Assembly: GCA_020832565.1 (NCBI GenBank)
Contig: JAFIEI010000012.1
Span: 1 to 64,000, forward strand
Source of the DNA: Salinarimonas sp.
GTDB lineage: Bacteria > Pseudomonadota > Alphaproteobacteria > Rhizobiales > Beijerinckiaceae
Direction: 5' to 3'
Length of the DNA: 64,000 nt
Each line of letters begins with the position of its first letter. The first letter of the stretch is position 1. The translations under genes and the position numbers were made by a program. This document shows, piece by piece, positions 28,872-38,363 of this stretch. The notes below the pieces were generated by a model. That model was not told the origin of the DNA, searched no databases, and saw nothing but the letters and a program-made list of their open reading frames with translations.

Positions 28872-28945
28872 TTGTCCGTCCTTCGATGAGGCTCGGACTC
28901 TAATCGCTGATGGACGAAAAAATCAGGGGCAGGTCATCAGCGCTG

Positions 28946-29425
28946 TCACAGCGCCTTCATCATGATCTGCATGTCAGGCGCGAAGCCCTGACTGCGATAG
29001 GCGTCGATGGCGGCGTGGTTTGCGGCGAGGACGGAGATGGCGAGGCGCGGCAGACCGTGAAGGCGTGCTTCGTCCTCGACGCTGCGGATCAGCGCCCGAC
29101 CCACGCCCGCACCGCGTTGCCCCTCGGCGACGACGAGATCGGTGATCAGCGCAAACTTGCGCAGATGGGCCTGCAGATAAGGCTCGCCCACTTCGATAAC
29201 CCAGCCGATCATGCCGACGACCGCTCCCGCGGTAACTGCGACGTGCAAACCGCCCCCGTCTCGGGCGATGCGCGCCTGCAGGCTCGCCAGGCATTCCCGT
29301 GCAGCCAGGATATCGGTGCGCCGGTCGTCGACCAAACCCGCTTCGTGATGGTTGAGAGCGTCGATCAGCGCGACGAGGGCGGCGGCGTCGCCGGCTTCTG
29401 CGGGACGGATGACCGGGTTGTTCAC
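28946..29425 (-). CDS. GNAT-family N-acetyltransferase
   Basis: IRPAEAGDAAALVALIDALN...ALITDLVVAEGQRGAGVGRALIRSVEDEARLHGLPRLAISV. Confidence 0.9.
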   Translation of the reverse strand: MNNPVIRPAEAGDAAALVALIDALNHHEAGLVDDRRTDILAARECLASLQARIARDGGGLHVAVTAGAVVGMIGWVIEVGEPYLQAHLRKFALITDLVVAEGQRGAGVGRALIRSVEDEARLHGLPRLAISVLAANHAAIDAYRSQGFAPDMQIMMKAL

Positions 29426-30267
29426 AGGCTGATGCTTTCGAGTTTTGCCGCGGGGTCGCCGTTCTCCATACCCTCCATCAGGGCGCGTACGGCATCAAGC
29501 CCACCATCCTCGAACAGGCTGATATGGCCGCTTTCGGGGAATTCGAGAAAGCGTTTCGGGCCGGGCAGCGCATCATAGAGCGCGTGGCCGTCCTCGAAGG
29601 GCACCACCTGGTCGCGTCGGCCATGCATGACGAGCGCCGGTGCGGAAACGTCGTCGACGAGATCAATCGAGCGGAACTGGTCGAGCATCAACAGCCGCAC
29701 CGGCACGATCGGATAAAGCCGCGCGGCGACATCGGCGGTCGACGTGAAGGGGGCATCCAGCACGATGGCGCCGAGCGGGTTCTCGGCGGCAAGCCGCATG
29801 ACGACGCCGGTCCCAAGCGATTCGCCATAGGCGAGGATGCGCTCGGGGTCGACGCGTTCGCGTGCGAATTCATAGGCCGCGCGGGCATCCTTGTGGAGGC
29901 CCTGCTCGGTGGGAGAACCGGTGGAGCCCGAATAGCCGCGATAGCTGACCATCAGGACGCCGCGTCCGTTCTCGGCCAGCGCCTGCGCGCGGAAACGCCG
30001 GTTCCACAGGCTGCCGCCATTGCCGTGGAAATAGAGCACCAGCGCGCGCCCGTCTTCCGGCGGTTTCCAGAAGGCGCGCAACTCTTCGCCGTCTTCGGTG
30101 GTGATCACAATGTCGGAGAATCCGGAAAGCTGCGCTTCCTCGACATCCGTTACGCGGGCAGAGGCCGGGTATTGCATCGAGCGCTGCGTCGTGAACAGCA
30201 TCGCCACGAGGCCGATATAGGCCACGAATGCCACGATGCCCGTTCGCAGGATCCAGTGCATGCCCAA
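29422..30267 (-). CDS. alpha/beta hydrolase (ABHD13/BEM46-like)
   Basis: VLYFHGNGGSLWNRRFRAQALAENGRGVLMVSYRGYSGSTGSPTEQGL; ILAYGESLGTGVVMRLA; HGRRDQVVPFEDG; 4-bp overlap with GNAT gene. Confidence 0.9.
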   Translation of the reverse strand: MGMHWILRTGIVAFVAYIGLVAMLFTTQRSMQYPASARVTDVEEAQLSGFSDIVITTEDGEELRAFWKPPEDGRALVLYFHGNGGSLWNRRFRAQALAENGRGVLMVSYRGYSGSTGSPTEQGLHKDARAAYEFARERVDPERILAYGESLGTGVVMRLAAENPLGAIVLDAPFTSTADVAARLYPIVPVRLLMLDQFRSIDLVDDVSAPALVMHGRRDQVVPFEDGHALYDALPGPKRFLEFPESGHISLFEDGGLDAVRALMEGMENGDPAAKLESISL

Positions 30268-30364
30268 CCTCCCGATTCACGCAATCCCGTTGGGATTGCA
30301 GAGGAGAAGGGCGAATATGGGGCACGGCGGCGTATCTGTCAGCCTCACGCAGCGTCACCGCGCT

Positions 30365-31564
30365 CTAGCGCCACAGCGCCTCCGGGCGAGCGGTTCCCAG
30401 AGCGGCCAGCGCGCCGATCAGCGAAGGGATGATCAGGAAACCGTATGTGAGGCTGTAGGAGCCCGTCAGGGCGTGGATCTGCACGAAGGCCGGCGGGGCA
30501 AAGAGCACGCCCGCGAATGCGCCGAACGTGCCCAGCCCCGAGGCGGCTCCGATCAGCCCCGGCGGCGAGACCCGCACGATCTCAGAGACGAAGACACCGT
30601 TCCATCCCACTGCAGAGGCGCCGAAGAGCACGGCGAGCACGTAAATGACGAATGGGGGCGTCTGCGTCGTGACAAGGGCGAAGCCCACAGCCGCGCCGGC
30701 GCTGATCAGGCCGATCGCGACGAGGACGCCACCGTTGCGCTGGAGCCGGTCGGCGATCACGCCCCAGCCGACACGCCCGATCACCCCAGAGACCTGCACC
30801 ACCGCGAGCAGCATTCCGGCCTCGACGAGGCTCATGCCCAGATCGAATACGGCGAACGTGACGATGAAGGTCATCAGGCATAATTGCACCCCGCCGAAGC
30901 AGAAGGCGCACAGGCACAGCCAGCGCAATCCAGGCAGTTGCCAGGCCTCGCCCGCACCGCGCAGGGCGCCGATTCCGAGGGATGTGCCGGGCTTGCGATC
31001 CGCATCCCAGGCCGGACGCGGCGGTGCGAGCAGGGCGACGGCCACGAGCGCCACCGGCACGATCGCGATCAGCGCCACCTGCCAGCCGAAAGCGACGGCG
31101 ATGGCGGGCGTGATGATTCCCGCCGCGATGCCGCCCAGCGGAACGCCCGTCTGCTTGATCGAGAAGATCAGCCCGCGATTGCCCTTGTGGGTATGGCGCG
31201 CGAGCAGATGCGCGGCGGAGGGGTTGGTCATGCCGTGCGCGGCGCCGATCACGATCGAGGCGATGACGATCGCCGGCGCGCCGGGGAATGTCGCGACGAG
31301 ACAGCCCGCTCCGCAGGCCGCAAGCGCGATCTGGCTGACCCGCGCGCCGCCGAAACGCGTCACCAGCGAGCCGGCGAGCAGCGAGACGCCGGCGCCCACC
31401 GCATAGACGATGGCGATCTGATAGCCGATGACGATGGCCGGCAGCCCCACGCTCTCGGCCACGACCGGCGCCATGGCGGCGAGTGCGAGCACGCTCCAGG
31501 AGACCAGGATCTGCGTGGTCAGGGTGGCGGTGAGCACCGCACCGAGTTCGCGCCGCGCACTCAT
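30365..31564 (-). CDS. MFS transporter
   Basis: About 12 hydrophobic segments; GAAHGMTNPSAAHLLARHTHKGNRGLIFSIKQTGVPLGGIAAG. Confidence 0.88.
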   Translation of the reverse strand: MSARRELGAVLTATLTTQILVSWSVLALAAMAPVVAESVGLPAIVIGYQIAIVYAVGAGVSLLAGSLVTRFGGARVSQIALAACGAGCLVATFPGAPAIVIASIVIGAAHGMTNPSAAHLLARHTHKGNRGLIFSIKQTGVPLGGIAAGIITPAIAVAFGWQVALIAIVPVALVAVALLAPPRPAWDADRKPGTSLGIGALRGAGEAWQLPGLRWLCLCAFCFGGVQLCLMTFIVTFAVFDLGMSLVEAGMLLAVVQVSGVIGRVGWGVIADRLQRNGGVLVAIGLISAGAAVGFALVTTQTPPFVIYVLAVLFGASAVGWNGVFVSEIVRVSPPGLIGAASGLGTFGAFAGVLFAPPAFVQIHALTGSYSLTYGFLIIPSLIGALAALGTARPEALWR

Positions 31565-31583
31565 GGCCGAGATCGCTCGTGCA

Positions 31584-32342
31584 TCAGAACGAGACCGAGA
31601 GGCCGGCATCCACGGTCAGGATATGGCCGTTGACATAGGATGCGGCATCGCTTGCAAGAAATACTGCGGCGCCGGCAATCTCGTGCGGCTCGCCCCAGCG
31701 GCCAAGCGGGATGTGCTCTTCGACGAAACGCTGCACCTTCGGATCGCGGGTCATCGCTTCGTTGGTTTCGGTCGCGAAGAAGCCGGGCGCGATGCCGTTG
31801 ACGAGGATGCCGTGTGGGGCGAATTCCATCGCCATGGCGCGCGTCAGGGCCGCAAGCCCGCCCTTCGCTGCCGTATAGGCGGCATCGTTTGCCCGCGCGC
31901 GGGGGCCCGCGATCGAGCAGATATTGATGATCCGCCCGCTGCCGCGCGCAATCATGCCCGGGAGCAGCGCCCGGGTGAGCGTGTAGGGCGCGGCGAGATC
32001 GGCATCGACGAGAGCGAGAAATGCGCCATGGTCGATCTCCGAGACGGGCCCGCGATGGCGGCGCCCGACATTGTTGACGAGGATGTCGACGGCAATGTCC
32101 CCGGCTTCGAGATCGGCAAGCGCGTGCTCTCGTGCTTCCCCATCGGCGATGTCGAAGGCGCAGGCCCGCGCGCTGCCACCCGCCTCCTTGATGGCCTGCA
32201 CCACCGGCGCGAGCCGGCCCGCATCACGCCCGTTGACGATGACATGTGCGCCGGCCTGCGCCAGCGCCACGGCGATAACCCGCCCCAGCCCGCGCGAGGC
32301 GCCGGTGACGAGGGCGGTGCGGTTTGCCAGCGAAAATATCAT
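31584..32342 (-). CDS. short-chain dehydrogenase/reductase
   Basis: TALVTGASRGLGRVIAVALAQAGAHVIVNGR; NNVGRRHRG; AAYTAAKGGLAALTRAMAMEFAPHGILVNGIAPGFF. Confidence 0.92.
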   Translation of the reverse strand: MIFSLANRTALVTGASRGLGRVIAVALAQAGAHVIVNGRDAGRLAPVVQAIKEAGGSARACAFDIADGEAREHALADLEAGDIAVDILVNNVGRRHRGPVSEIDHGAFLALVDADLAAPYTLTRALLPGMIARGSGRIINICSIAGPRARANDAAYTAAKGGLAALTRAMAMEFAPHGILVNGIAPGFFATETNEAMTRDPKVQRFVEEHIPLGRWGEPHEIAGAAVFLASDAASYVNGHILTVDAGLSVSF

Positions 32343-33628
32343 CGGATCAGGTTCGGCAGGAAGGTGACGATCCCCGGGAAAATGATGATCAGGCCTATCA
32401 CCGCGAGGATCGGAATCAGGAAGGGCAGTACCGACATTACCACCTGCTCGAAGCGCAATCCCGTGATCTCGACGAGCACGAACAAGACGTTTCCGAATGG
32501 TGGCGTGATCACGCCGACCGACAGGGTGACCACCATCAGGATACCGAAGAAGATCGGATCGATCCCCAGCGCCTGCACCGTCAGCATGAAGATCGGGGTG
32601 AAGATCAGCACGGCCTCGACCACGCTCATGAAGCAGCCGATGACGAGGAAGAACAGCGCGATGCAGAGCAAGATCACGGTCAGGCTGACATCGAGATCCA
32701 TCAGCATGATCGCGAGCTCCTGCGGAATGCGCAGGCGCACCAGCAGCCAGCCGTAGAAGGTGGCGATGGCGATGATGAACATGATGATCGAGGTGAAGCG
32801 CACCGTGCGCGCCAGCACGTCGATCAGATCCTTGAACGTGACGTCGCGATAGACCACGAAACCGAGGAACATGGCGTAGAGGCAGGCGATGGCCCCGGCT
32901 TCGGTGGGCGTGAAGATACCCGTCCAGATGCCGCCCACGATGATCAGCGGGGTGAGCAGCGGCGGCAGGGCGCGCCAGAACAGCCGCACGAGTTCCAGCA
33001 GTTTCGGGCGCGGCGAGCGCGGCATCTCGATCCAGTAGGAAACGACGAAGCAGGTGATCATCAAGGCGATGCCGATCATCACGCCTGGCACGAGGCCGGC
33101 CACGAACAGCGCCGCGATCGAGGTGCCCGAGAGCCAGCCATAGACCACCATGGCGATGGAGGGCGGGATCACCGGGCTGATGATCGAGGCCGCGCCGGTG
33201 ATGCCGGCGGCAAAGCGCATCGGGTAATTGCGCTCGCGCATCGCCTTGATCTCCAGCTGGCCGATGCCGGCCACATCCGCCACGGCGGTGGCCGACATGC
33301 CGGCGAAGATCATCGAGGCGACGACGTTCACATGCCCGAGCCCGCCCCGAATGAAGCCGACGAGGGCGTTGGCGAAATCGAAGATGCGGTTCGTCACCGA
33401 TCCCACATTCATCAGCGAGGCGGCGAAGATGAAGAAGGGGATGGCGAGGATGGGGAAATTGTTGAGCCCGCGCAGCATCTGCAGGGCGAACAACTCCGTC
33501 GGAATCGCCTGCCAGCCCCCCTGGATGACGAGCACCGCAAGGCAGGTCAGGCCGATCGAGACCGCGATGGGAACGCCCAGTGCGAACAGGGCGATCATCA
33601 GGCCTAGGAAGATGTAGAGGTACTCCAT
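32339..33628 (-). CDS. dctM: TRAP transporter large permease (DctM family)
   Basis: IPFFIFAASLMNVGSVTNRIFDFANALVGFIRGGLGHVNVVASMIFAGMSATAVADVAGIG; 4-bp overlap with the SDR gene. Confidence 0.95.
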   Translation of the reverse strand: MEYLYIFLGLMIALFALGVPIAVSIGLTCLAVLVIQGGWQAIPTELFALQMLRGLNNFPILAIPFFIFAASLMNVGSVTNRIFDFANALVGFIRGGLGHVNVVASMIFAGMSATAVADVAGIGQLEIKAMRERNYPMRFAAGITGAASIISPVIPPSIAMVVYGWLSGTSIAALFVAGLVPGVMIGIALMITCFVVSYWIEMPRSPRPKLLELVRLFWRALPPLLTPLIIVGGIWTGIFTPTEAGAIACLYAMFLGFVVYRDVTFKDLIDVLARTVRFTSIIMFIIAIATFYGWLLVRLRIPQELAIMLMDLDVSLTVILLCIALFFLVIGCFMSVVEAVLIFTPIFMLTVQALGIDPIFFGILMVVTLSVGVITPPFGNVLFVLVEITGLRFEQVVMSVLPFLIPILAVIGLIIIFPGIVTFLPNLIR

Positions 33629-34137
33629 TCGAGCCCCGCGTCGAGATCGGCGACCATGGCGCGCCCGCGTATCAGCAGGCGTGCGAGATGCAGAAGGGAA
33701 AAGACGATCATCGCGCCGACACCCAGCGCGAGTGCGAGATAAAGCCAGGTATAGCTGACGCCGAGTGCCGTCGTGGCCATATGCGCGCTGGAGCGCATCA
33801 TGCCCGTGGCGCCGATGAAGATGATCACGAAGAGCGAGAGCGAGGCGATCTCGATGAAGATGCTGATCACCCAGCGGGCCGTCAGGCGGACCCGGCGCAG
33901 AAGCACGTCGATGGCGATGTGACGCCGGCGCGACCAGGCGGCGGCCGAGCCGAGCATCACCATCCAGGCGAGCAGCCCCGCCCCGACTTCCTCCGACCAG
34001 GGCACGGAGATGCGCAGCACCTGGCGCCCGAAGACCGACCAGGCGATCACCGCGACGAGCGTCAGCATCATCGCAACCGCGATGAGTTCGAACAGCCGCG
34101 CGACGCGCGCTTCGAGCCGGTCGATCCTGTCGAGCAT
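33604..34137 (-). CDS. dctQ: TRAP transporter small permease (DctQ family)
   Basis: Four TM segments; WSEEVGAGLLAWMVMLGSAAAWSRRRHIAIDVLLRR. Confidence 0.93.
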   Translation of the reverse strand: MLDRIDRLEARVARLFELIAVAMMLTLVAVIAWSVFGRQVLRISVPWSEEVGAGLLAWMVMLGSAAAWSRRRHIAIDVLLRRVRLTARWVISIFIEIASLSLFVIIFIGATGMMRSSAHMATTALGVSYTWLYLALALGVGAMIVFSLLHLARLLIRGRAMVADLDAGLEWSTSTSS

Positions 34138-34161
34138 GAGCGTGGTTCCCGTGACGGAGAA

Positions 34162-34187
34162 GGAGGGCGGCGCCGGGGCCGCCCTCC
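34162..34187. promoter_or_regulatory. intercistronic hairpin between dctP and dctQ
   Basis: Perfect 10-bp stem GGAGGGCGGC-gccggg-GCCGCCCTCC in the 70-bp gap. Confidence 0.6.
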
Positions 34188-34207
34188 GGTTCCCGGATGT
34201 GCAGGCT

Positions 34208-35212
34208 TTACTGCGTCGCGGCGATGGCGGCTTCGATGTCGCCAGCGACGCTGTCCGCCTTGTCGGCGAGCGCGCGCTCGACGGCCGGTGCGGCCTTCTC
34301 GCGGAACGGCGCCTGATCGACGTCGATGAATTCCATGCCGTTCTCGATCAGGGCTTCGCGGTAGTATTCGTCGGCTTCCATCTCGACGGCGATGCCGTGC
34401 TGGCGTGCTTCCTCGACCGCTTCGAGCACCATGGTGCGGTCCTCGTCACTCAGGCCATCCCACCAGGAGGCGGAGGCGACCCAGTGCCAGGGGAAGGAGA
34501 GGTGGGCGGTGGTGATGATGTAATCCTGCACCTCCCACATCTGGCGGGTATAGGGCGAGGCGAGCGAGTTCTCGTGCGCCTGGACCTGGCCGGTGCGCAT
34601 GGCGAGATAGATATCCGGCGCGGGAATGACCACCGCCTGCACGCCGAGCTCTTCCCAGACATCGACCCAGACGGGGATCTGCGGCAGACGCATGGTCAGG
34701 CCTTCGAGATCATCGGGAGAATTGATCGGCGCCGCCGAGGTCATATGGCGGAAGGCGCGCATCTGGGGGCCGAGATAGACGAGGTTGCCGCGCTCGAGCG
34801 CCGCGGCCTGCATCGCCTCGCCGGATTCGGTCTCCATGATGTAATGTTCGACCGCATCCCAGCTCGGGAAGACGAAGGGCACCGAGACCGCGTCGTATTC
34901 GGCGGCGTATTCACCCATGAAGGCGCCACCGGTCAGGGCCATCTGGGTCTGGCCGAGATTGAGCAGCTGCAACACGTCGGTCTCGTTGCCGAGCTGTCCG
35001 CCGAGATAGATGTCGACGTTGAAACGCCCGTCCGAGCGCTCGGCGATGATTTCCTGGAAACGCTGCAGCGCGGCTTCTTCCGAGCCGCCGGCGCTCATGG
35101 TGTTGTGGATCTCGATCTGCTGCGCCTGCGCGTCGCTCATGCCGAGCGCGCCGAGCGCGAACAGGCCGGCGACCGCACCGGCTGGAATGGTCTTTTTCAG
35201 AGTATGCAGCAT
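34208..35212 (-). CDS. dctP: TRAP transporter substrate-binding protein (DctP family)
   Basis: Signal peptide MLHTLKKTIPAGAVAGLFALGALGMSDAQAQ; SAGGSEEAALQRFQEIIAERSDGRFNVDIYLGGQLGNETDVLQLLNLGQTQMAL. Confidence 0.95.
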   Translation of the reverse strand: MLHTLKKTIPAGAVAGLFALGALGMSDAQAQQIEIHNTMSAGGSEEAALQRFQEIIAERSDGRFNVDIYLGGQLGNETDVLQLLNLGQTQMALTGGAFMGEYAAEYDAVSVPFVFPSWDAVEHYIMETESGEAMQAAALERGNLVYLGPQMRAFRHMTSAAPINSPDDLEGLTMRLPQIPVWVDVWEELGVQAVVIPAPDIYLAMRTGQVQAHENSLASPYTRQMWEVQDYIITTAHLSFPWHWVASASWWDGLSDEDRTMVLEAVEEARQHGIAVEMEADEYYREALIENGMEFIDVDQAPFREKAAPAVERALADKADSVAGDIEAAIAATQ

Positions 35213-35326
35213 TCGTATTCCCTCCCTTGGATGATCCGGCATGTGTATTGCCGGTTTTCTTGCATGCCGCGACGGCATTGACAGGTTTCTATCGGTAACC
35301 TTCGCCGTTCGGGCGCGCAATCCTCT

Positions 35327-36499
35327 TCATTCGCCCCGCTGCGCGAGGCGTTCGCGCAGGGGCCCGAGAATCTCCTCGTCATGGGCGCCGAGCTCCGGCG
35401 CAGGCAGGCGTGCTTCGCAGGGCGTCTCGCTGAGCTTGACCGGAAAGCCCAGCATGCGCACGTTGCCATGACCTGGATGCGCGACGGAAATCACCATCTC
35501 CTGCGCCGCCACCTGCGGATCGGTGAAGACCTCGCCCAGATCCTGCACCTTGCCGCTGGGCACGCCGGCGGCGTTGAGCGCCTTGATCCAGTGCGCCTGG
35601 CTCTCGTCCTGCATGCGCGCGTCGATGATCTCCTTGAGCTCATCACGCAGGGGAAAGCGCTTGGTATTGTCGTCATAGCGCGGATCATCGAGCAGATCCT
35701 CGAGGCTGATCACGCGCATGAACTTGCGCAGCACGACATCGTTGCTGGCCGCCACGGCGACCTCGCCGTCGCGCGCCTTGTAGAGGCCGTAGGGAGCGAC
35801 GAGGGGGTGGTTGTTGCCGGTGCGCAGGGGCAGCCTGCCCGTGGCGAGATGTTCGCTCGCCAGATAGGCCATGAAGGAGAGGATGCCGTTCATCAAGGCG
35901 CTCTCGACATGCTGGCCGCGTCCGTTGAGATCGCGAGCGCGAAGCGCATTGACGATACCGAAGGCGGCATAGAGCCCGCCCGCGAGATCGGTAATCGGCT
36001 GGCCCGAGCGCATCGGCTCCTGGTCGGCGCGCCCGTTGACGCTCATGAAGCCGCTCATCGCCTGGATGATGAAATCGAAGGCCGGCAGTTCCGCCATCGG
36101 GCCGGTGCTGCCATAGCCGTTGATATTGGCCGTGACGAGCTTCGGATTGAGCATGTCGAGCCGCGCCTTGTCGAAGCCCATCTTCGCCAGCACGCCCGGG
36201 CGGAAGTTGTCGACGAGCACATCCGCGTCACGGATCAGCTCCGCCAGCAGCGCCTTGCCCTCCTCGGTATAGAGATCGAGGGTGACGGATTTCTTGTTCC
36301 GGTTGAACGAGGCGAAATACCACGACAACCCGTCCTTGATCGTGCCCTGCTCGCGCACCGGATCGCCCTTGCCGGGCGGCTCGATCTTGATCACCTCCGC
36401 GCCCATATCGCCGAGCAACATCGAGCAGAACGGTCCGGAGAGGACGCGGGTGAGATCGACGACGCGGATGCCGTCGAGGGGCTGCTTCAGACCCGACAT
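35327..36499 (-). CDS. CaiB/BaiF family (class III) CoA-transferase
   Basis: PLDGIRVVDLTRVLSGPFCSMLLGDMGAEVIKIEPPGKGDPVREQG; DVLVDNFRPGVLAKMGF. Confidence 0.95.
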   Translation of the reverse strand: MSGLKQPLDGIRVVDLTRVLSGPFCSMLLGDMGAEVIKIEPPGKGDPVREQGTIKDGLSWYFASFNRNKKSVTLDLYTEEGKALLAELIRDADVLVDNFRPGVLAKMGFDKARLDMLNPKLVTANINGYGSTGPMAELPAFDFIIQAMSGFMSVNGRADQEPMRSGQPITDLAGGLYAAFGIVNALRARDLNGRGQHVESALMNGILSFMAYLASEHLATGRLPLRTGNNHPLVAPYGLYKARDGEVAVAASNDVVLRKFMRVISLEDLLDDPRYDDNTKRFPLRDELKEIIDARMQDESQAHWIKALNAAGVPSGKVQDLGEVFTDPQVAAQEMVISVAHPGHGNVRMLGFPVKLSETPCEARLPAPELGAHDEEILGPLRERLAQRGE

Positions 36500-36503
36500 G
36501 CGC

Positions 36504-37472
36504 TCACCCGCAGGCCGTGGCGACGGCATCCATCGCGCTGCGCCTGAGACGCGGGCCCGCCTTTGCGGCCTGGCCGGGGAGCTTGCGCCCCATCACCCCC
36601 TCCATCCAGGCGGCGGCATCAGCGACGGCATCGGCATCGATGCCGGTCTCGACCCCGCATTCATGCAGCATGTAGACGAGATCCTCCGTCGCGATATTGC
36701 CGGTAGCGCCGGGCGCGAAGGGGCAGCCGCCGAGCCCGCCGATGGAGGATTCGAAAATCGTGATCCCCTCTGCGAGGCCCGCATGCACATTGACGAGGCC
36801 GACCCCGCGGGTGTTGTGGAAATGCAAGGCGATATCGGTTTGCGGCACGGCCTCCCGCAGCGCCCGGCAGCGCTCGACCACCAGCGGCGGCGTCGCCATG
36901 CCGGTTGTGTCGCCCAGCGTCACATGGGTGATCCCCATTCCCGCGTAAGCTCGTGCGATATCGGTGATCGCAGCCACATCGACCTCGCCCTCGAACGGGC
37001 AGCCGAAGGCGGTGGCGATGGCACCCCGTACGGTGATGCCGGCCTCGCGGGCGATCGAAACGACCTCGCGAAAGCCCTCCAGCGACTGCTCGCGCGAGCG
37101 GTTGACGTTTTTCCGATTATGGCTCTCGGAAGCCGAGAGGAAGACGACCATGGCATCGACGCGCGCTGCTGCAGCGGCGACGGCACCGCGCGGATTGGGC
37201 ACGAGCGTGGTCAGCCGCACCCGGCGCGTGCGATCGACGCCGGCGATGACCTCGGCGGCGTCGCGCAGCTGCGGCACGGCGCGCGGCGAGACGAAGGAGG
37301 TCGCCTCGAATTCACGGATGCCGGCGCTCGCGAGCCTGTCGATCATCGCGATCTTGTCGGTGGTCGCGATGAATTCCGGCTCGGCCTGGAGACCGTCGCG
37401 CGGGCCGACTTCGACGACACGGACCCGCTGCGGAAAACCGTATCGGCGCGCGTAATCGGCGGTTCTCGTCAT
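36504..37472 (-). CDS. hydroxymethylglutaryl-CoA lyase-like
   Basis: RVVEVGPRDGLQAEPEFIATTDKIAMIDRLASAGIREFEATSFVSPRAVPQL; HFHNTRGVGLVNVHAGLAEGITIFESSIGGLGGCPFAPGATGNIATEDLVYML. Confidence 0.95.
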   Translation of the reverse strand: MTRTADYARRYGFPQRVRVVEVGPRDGLQAEPEFIATTDKIAMIDRLASAGIREFEATSFVSPRAVPQLRDAAEVIAGVDRTRRVRLTTLVPNPRGAVAAAAARVDAMVVFLSASESHNRKNVNRSREQSLEGFREVVSIAREAGITVRGAIATAFGCPFEGEVDVAAITDIARAYAGMGITHVTLGDTTGMATPPLVVERCRALREAVPQTDIALHFHNTRGVGLVNVHAGLAEGITIFESSIGGLGGCPFAPGATGNIATEDLVYMLHECGVETGIDADAVADAAAWMEGVMGRKLPGQAAKAGPRLRRSAMDAVATACG

Positions 37473-37570
37473 CACCCGTCCCTCGTCAAACCCGTGTCCC
37501 GAGATATCCTCCCGAGAGCATGTCCCGCATTTCCTCCGCGCCATCTTTTTCTTTTGGAGATGATGGCGTA

Positions 37571-37592
37571 CCATGGTGGTATACCACTATGG
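37571..37592. promoter_or_regulatory. GntR/FadR-type operator candidate
   Basis: CCATGGTGGTATACCACTATGG: perfect GTGGTATACCAC core with near-complete outer symmetry, between divergent hmgL-like and gntR genes. Confidence 0.75.
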
Positions 37593-37646
37593 TCAAGGCG
37601 CCGGCAAGCCGCTGCAAACGGAGAATCCGCGTTGTTTGAACCATCC

Positions 37647-38357
37647 ATGAAGGGCGAAGCTGCACAGGCGGGCGCCGGCGAGGCTTCCGGGCGTGCGCAC
37701 GGGGTCTACGAAATGCTGCGTGACGACGTGCTCGCCCTGCGCCTCGTTCCCGGCGAGCGGCTTTCCGAGCGCAATCTCGAGCGCCGGCTCGGCGCCTCGC
37801 GCACGCCGATCCGCGAGGCGCTGATGCGTCTGGAGGCAGAGGGGCTGGTCCAGCGCGGCGAAGCCGGTCTGTGCGTGGCGCCGATCGATCTGGAGGAGTT
37901 GCTCGAAGCCTTCGAATTGCGCATCGAGACGGAGGCGCTCGCGGTGCGGCTGGCCTGTGCGCGTGCCGATCACCCGCGGCTTGATGCGCTGCAGGCGCGC
38001 ATGGACGGCGTGCTGGCCGATCCGAGCCCCGATGCCTGGTACGAGATCGGCACCGATTATCACATCGAGATCGCAGCCCTTTCCGGTAACCGCTTCGTCT
38101 ATCGCGGTGTGCGTGATGCGGTCACGCGCATTGCCCGCGCGCGCTGGCTGATGGCGAGTTCGGAATCCGGACGCCTCGCAGCGCATCGCGAACACAGCGA
38201 GATCGTGCGCCTGATCCGCGAAAACCGGCCCGCCGAGGCCGAAGCGGCGATCCGCACGCATATCGGCATCGTGCGCGACAGCCTCGTCGCGGCCATGCGC
38301 GAGGAGCATCGCGGCTGGAAGGCGCGCGGCGTGCAGATGGTGATGCGCGAGGGCTGA
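37647..38357 (+). CDS. GntR-family regulator with FCD domain (FadR subfamily)
   Basis: VYEMLRDDVLALRLVPGERLSERNLERRLGASRTPIREALMRLEAEGLVQR (wHTH_GntR); FELRIETEALAVRLACARAD (FCD). The longer ORF from 36282 is an unsupported extension. Confidence 0.93.
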   Translation: MKGEAAQAGAGEASGRAHGVYEMLRDDVLALRLVPGERLSERNLERRLGASRTPIREALMRLEAEGLVQRGEAGLCVAPIDLEELLEAFELRIETEALAVRLACARADHPRLDALQARMDGVLADPSPDAWYEIGTDYHIEIAALSGNRFVYRGVRDAVTRIARARWLMASSESGRLAAHREHSEIVRLIRENRPAEAEAAIRTHIGIVRDSLVAAMREEHRGWKARGVQMVMREG

Positions 38358-38363
38358 CGGCGG

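Larger units (their letters stand above)
27667..28936 (-). mobile_element. IS3-family insertion sequence, defective
   Basis: Terminal inverted repeats TGACCTGCCCCTGA (27667-27680) and TCAGGGGCAGGTCA (28923-28936); overlapping OrfA/OrfB on minus strand. Confidence 0.93.

Noticed and set aside
32324-33607. 427-aa plus-strand ORF rich in Asp/His/Arg/Glu
   Set aside because: Antisense shadow of dctM.
36282-37646. N-terminal extension of the GntR ORF
   Set aside because: Overlaps the HMG-CoA lyase gene in antisense and the operator palindrome; GntR homology only starts after 37647.
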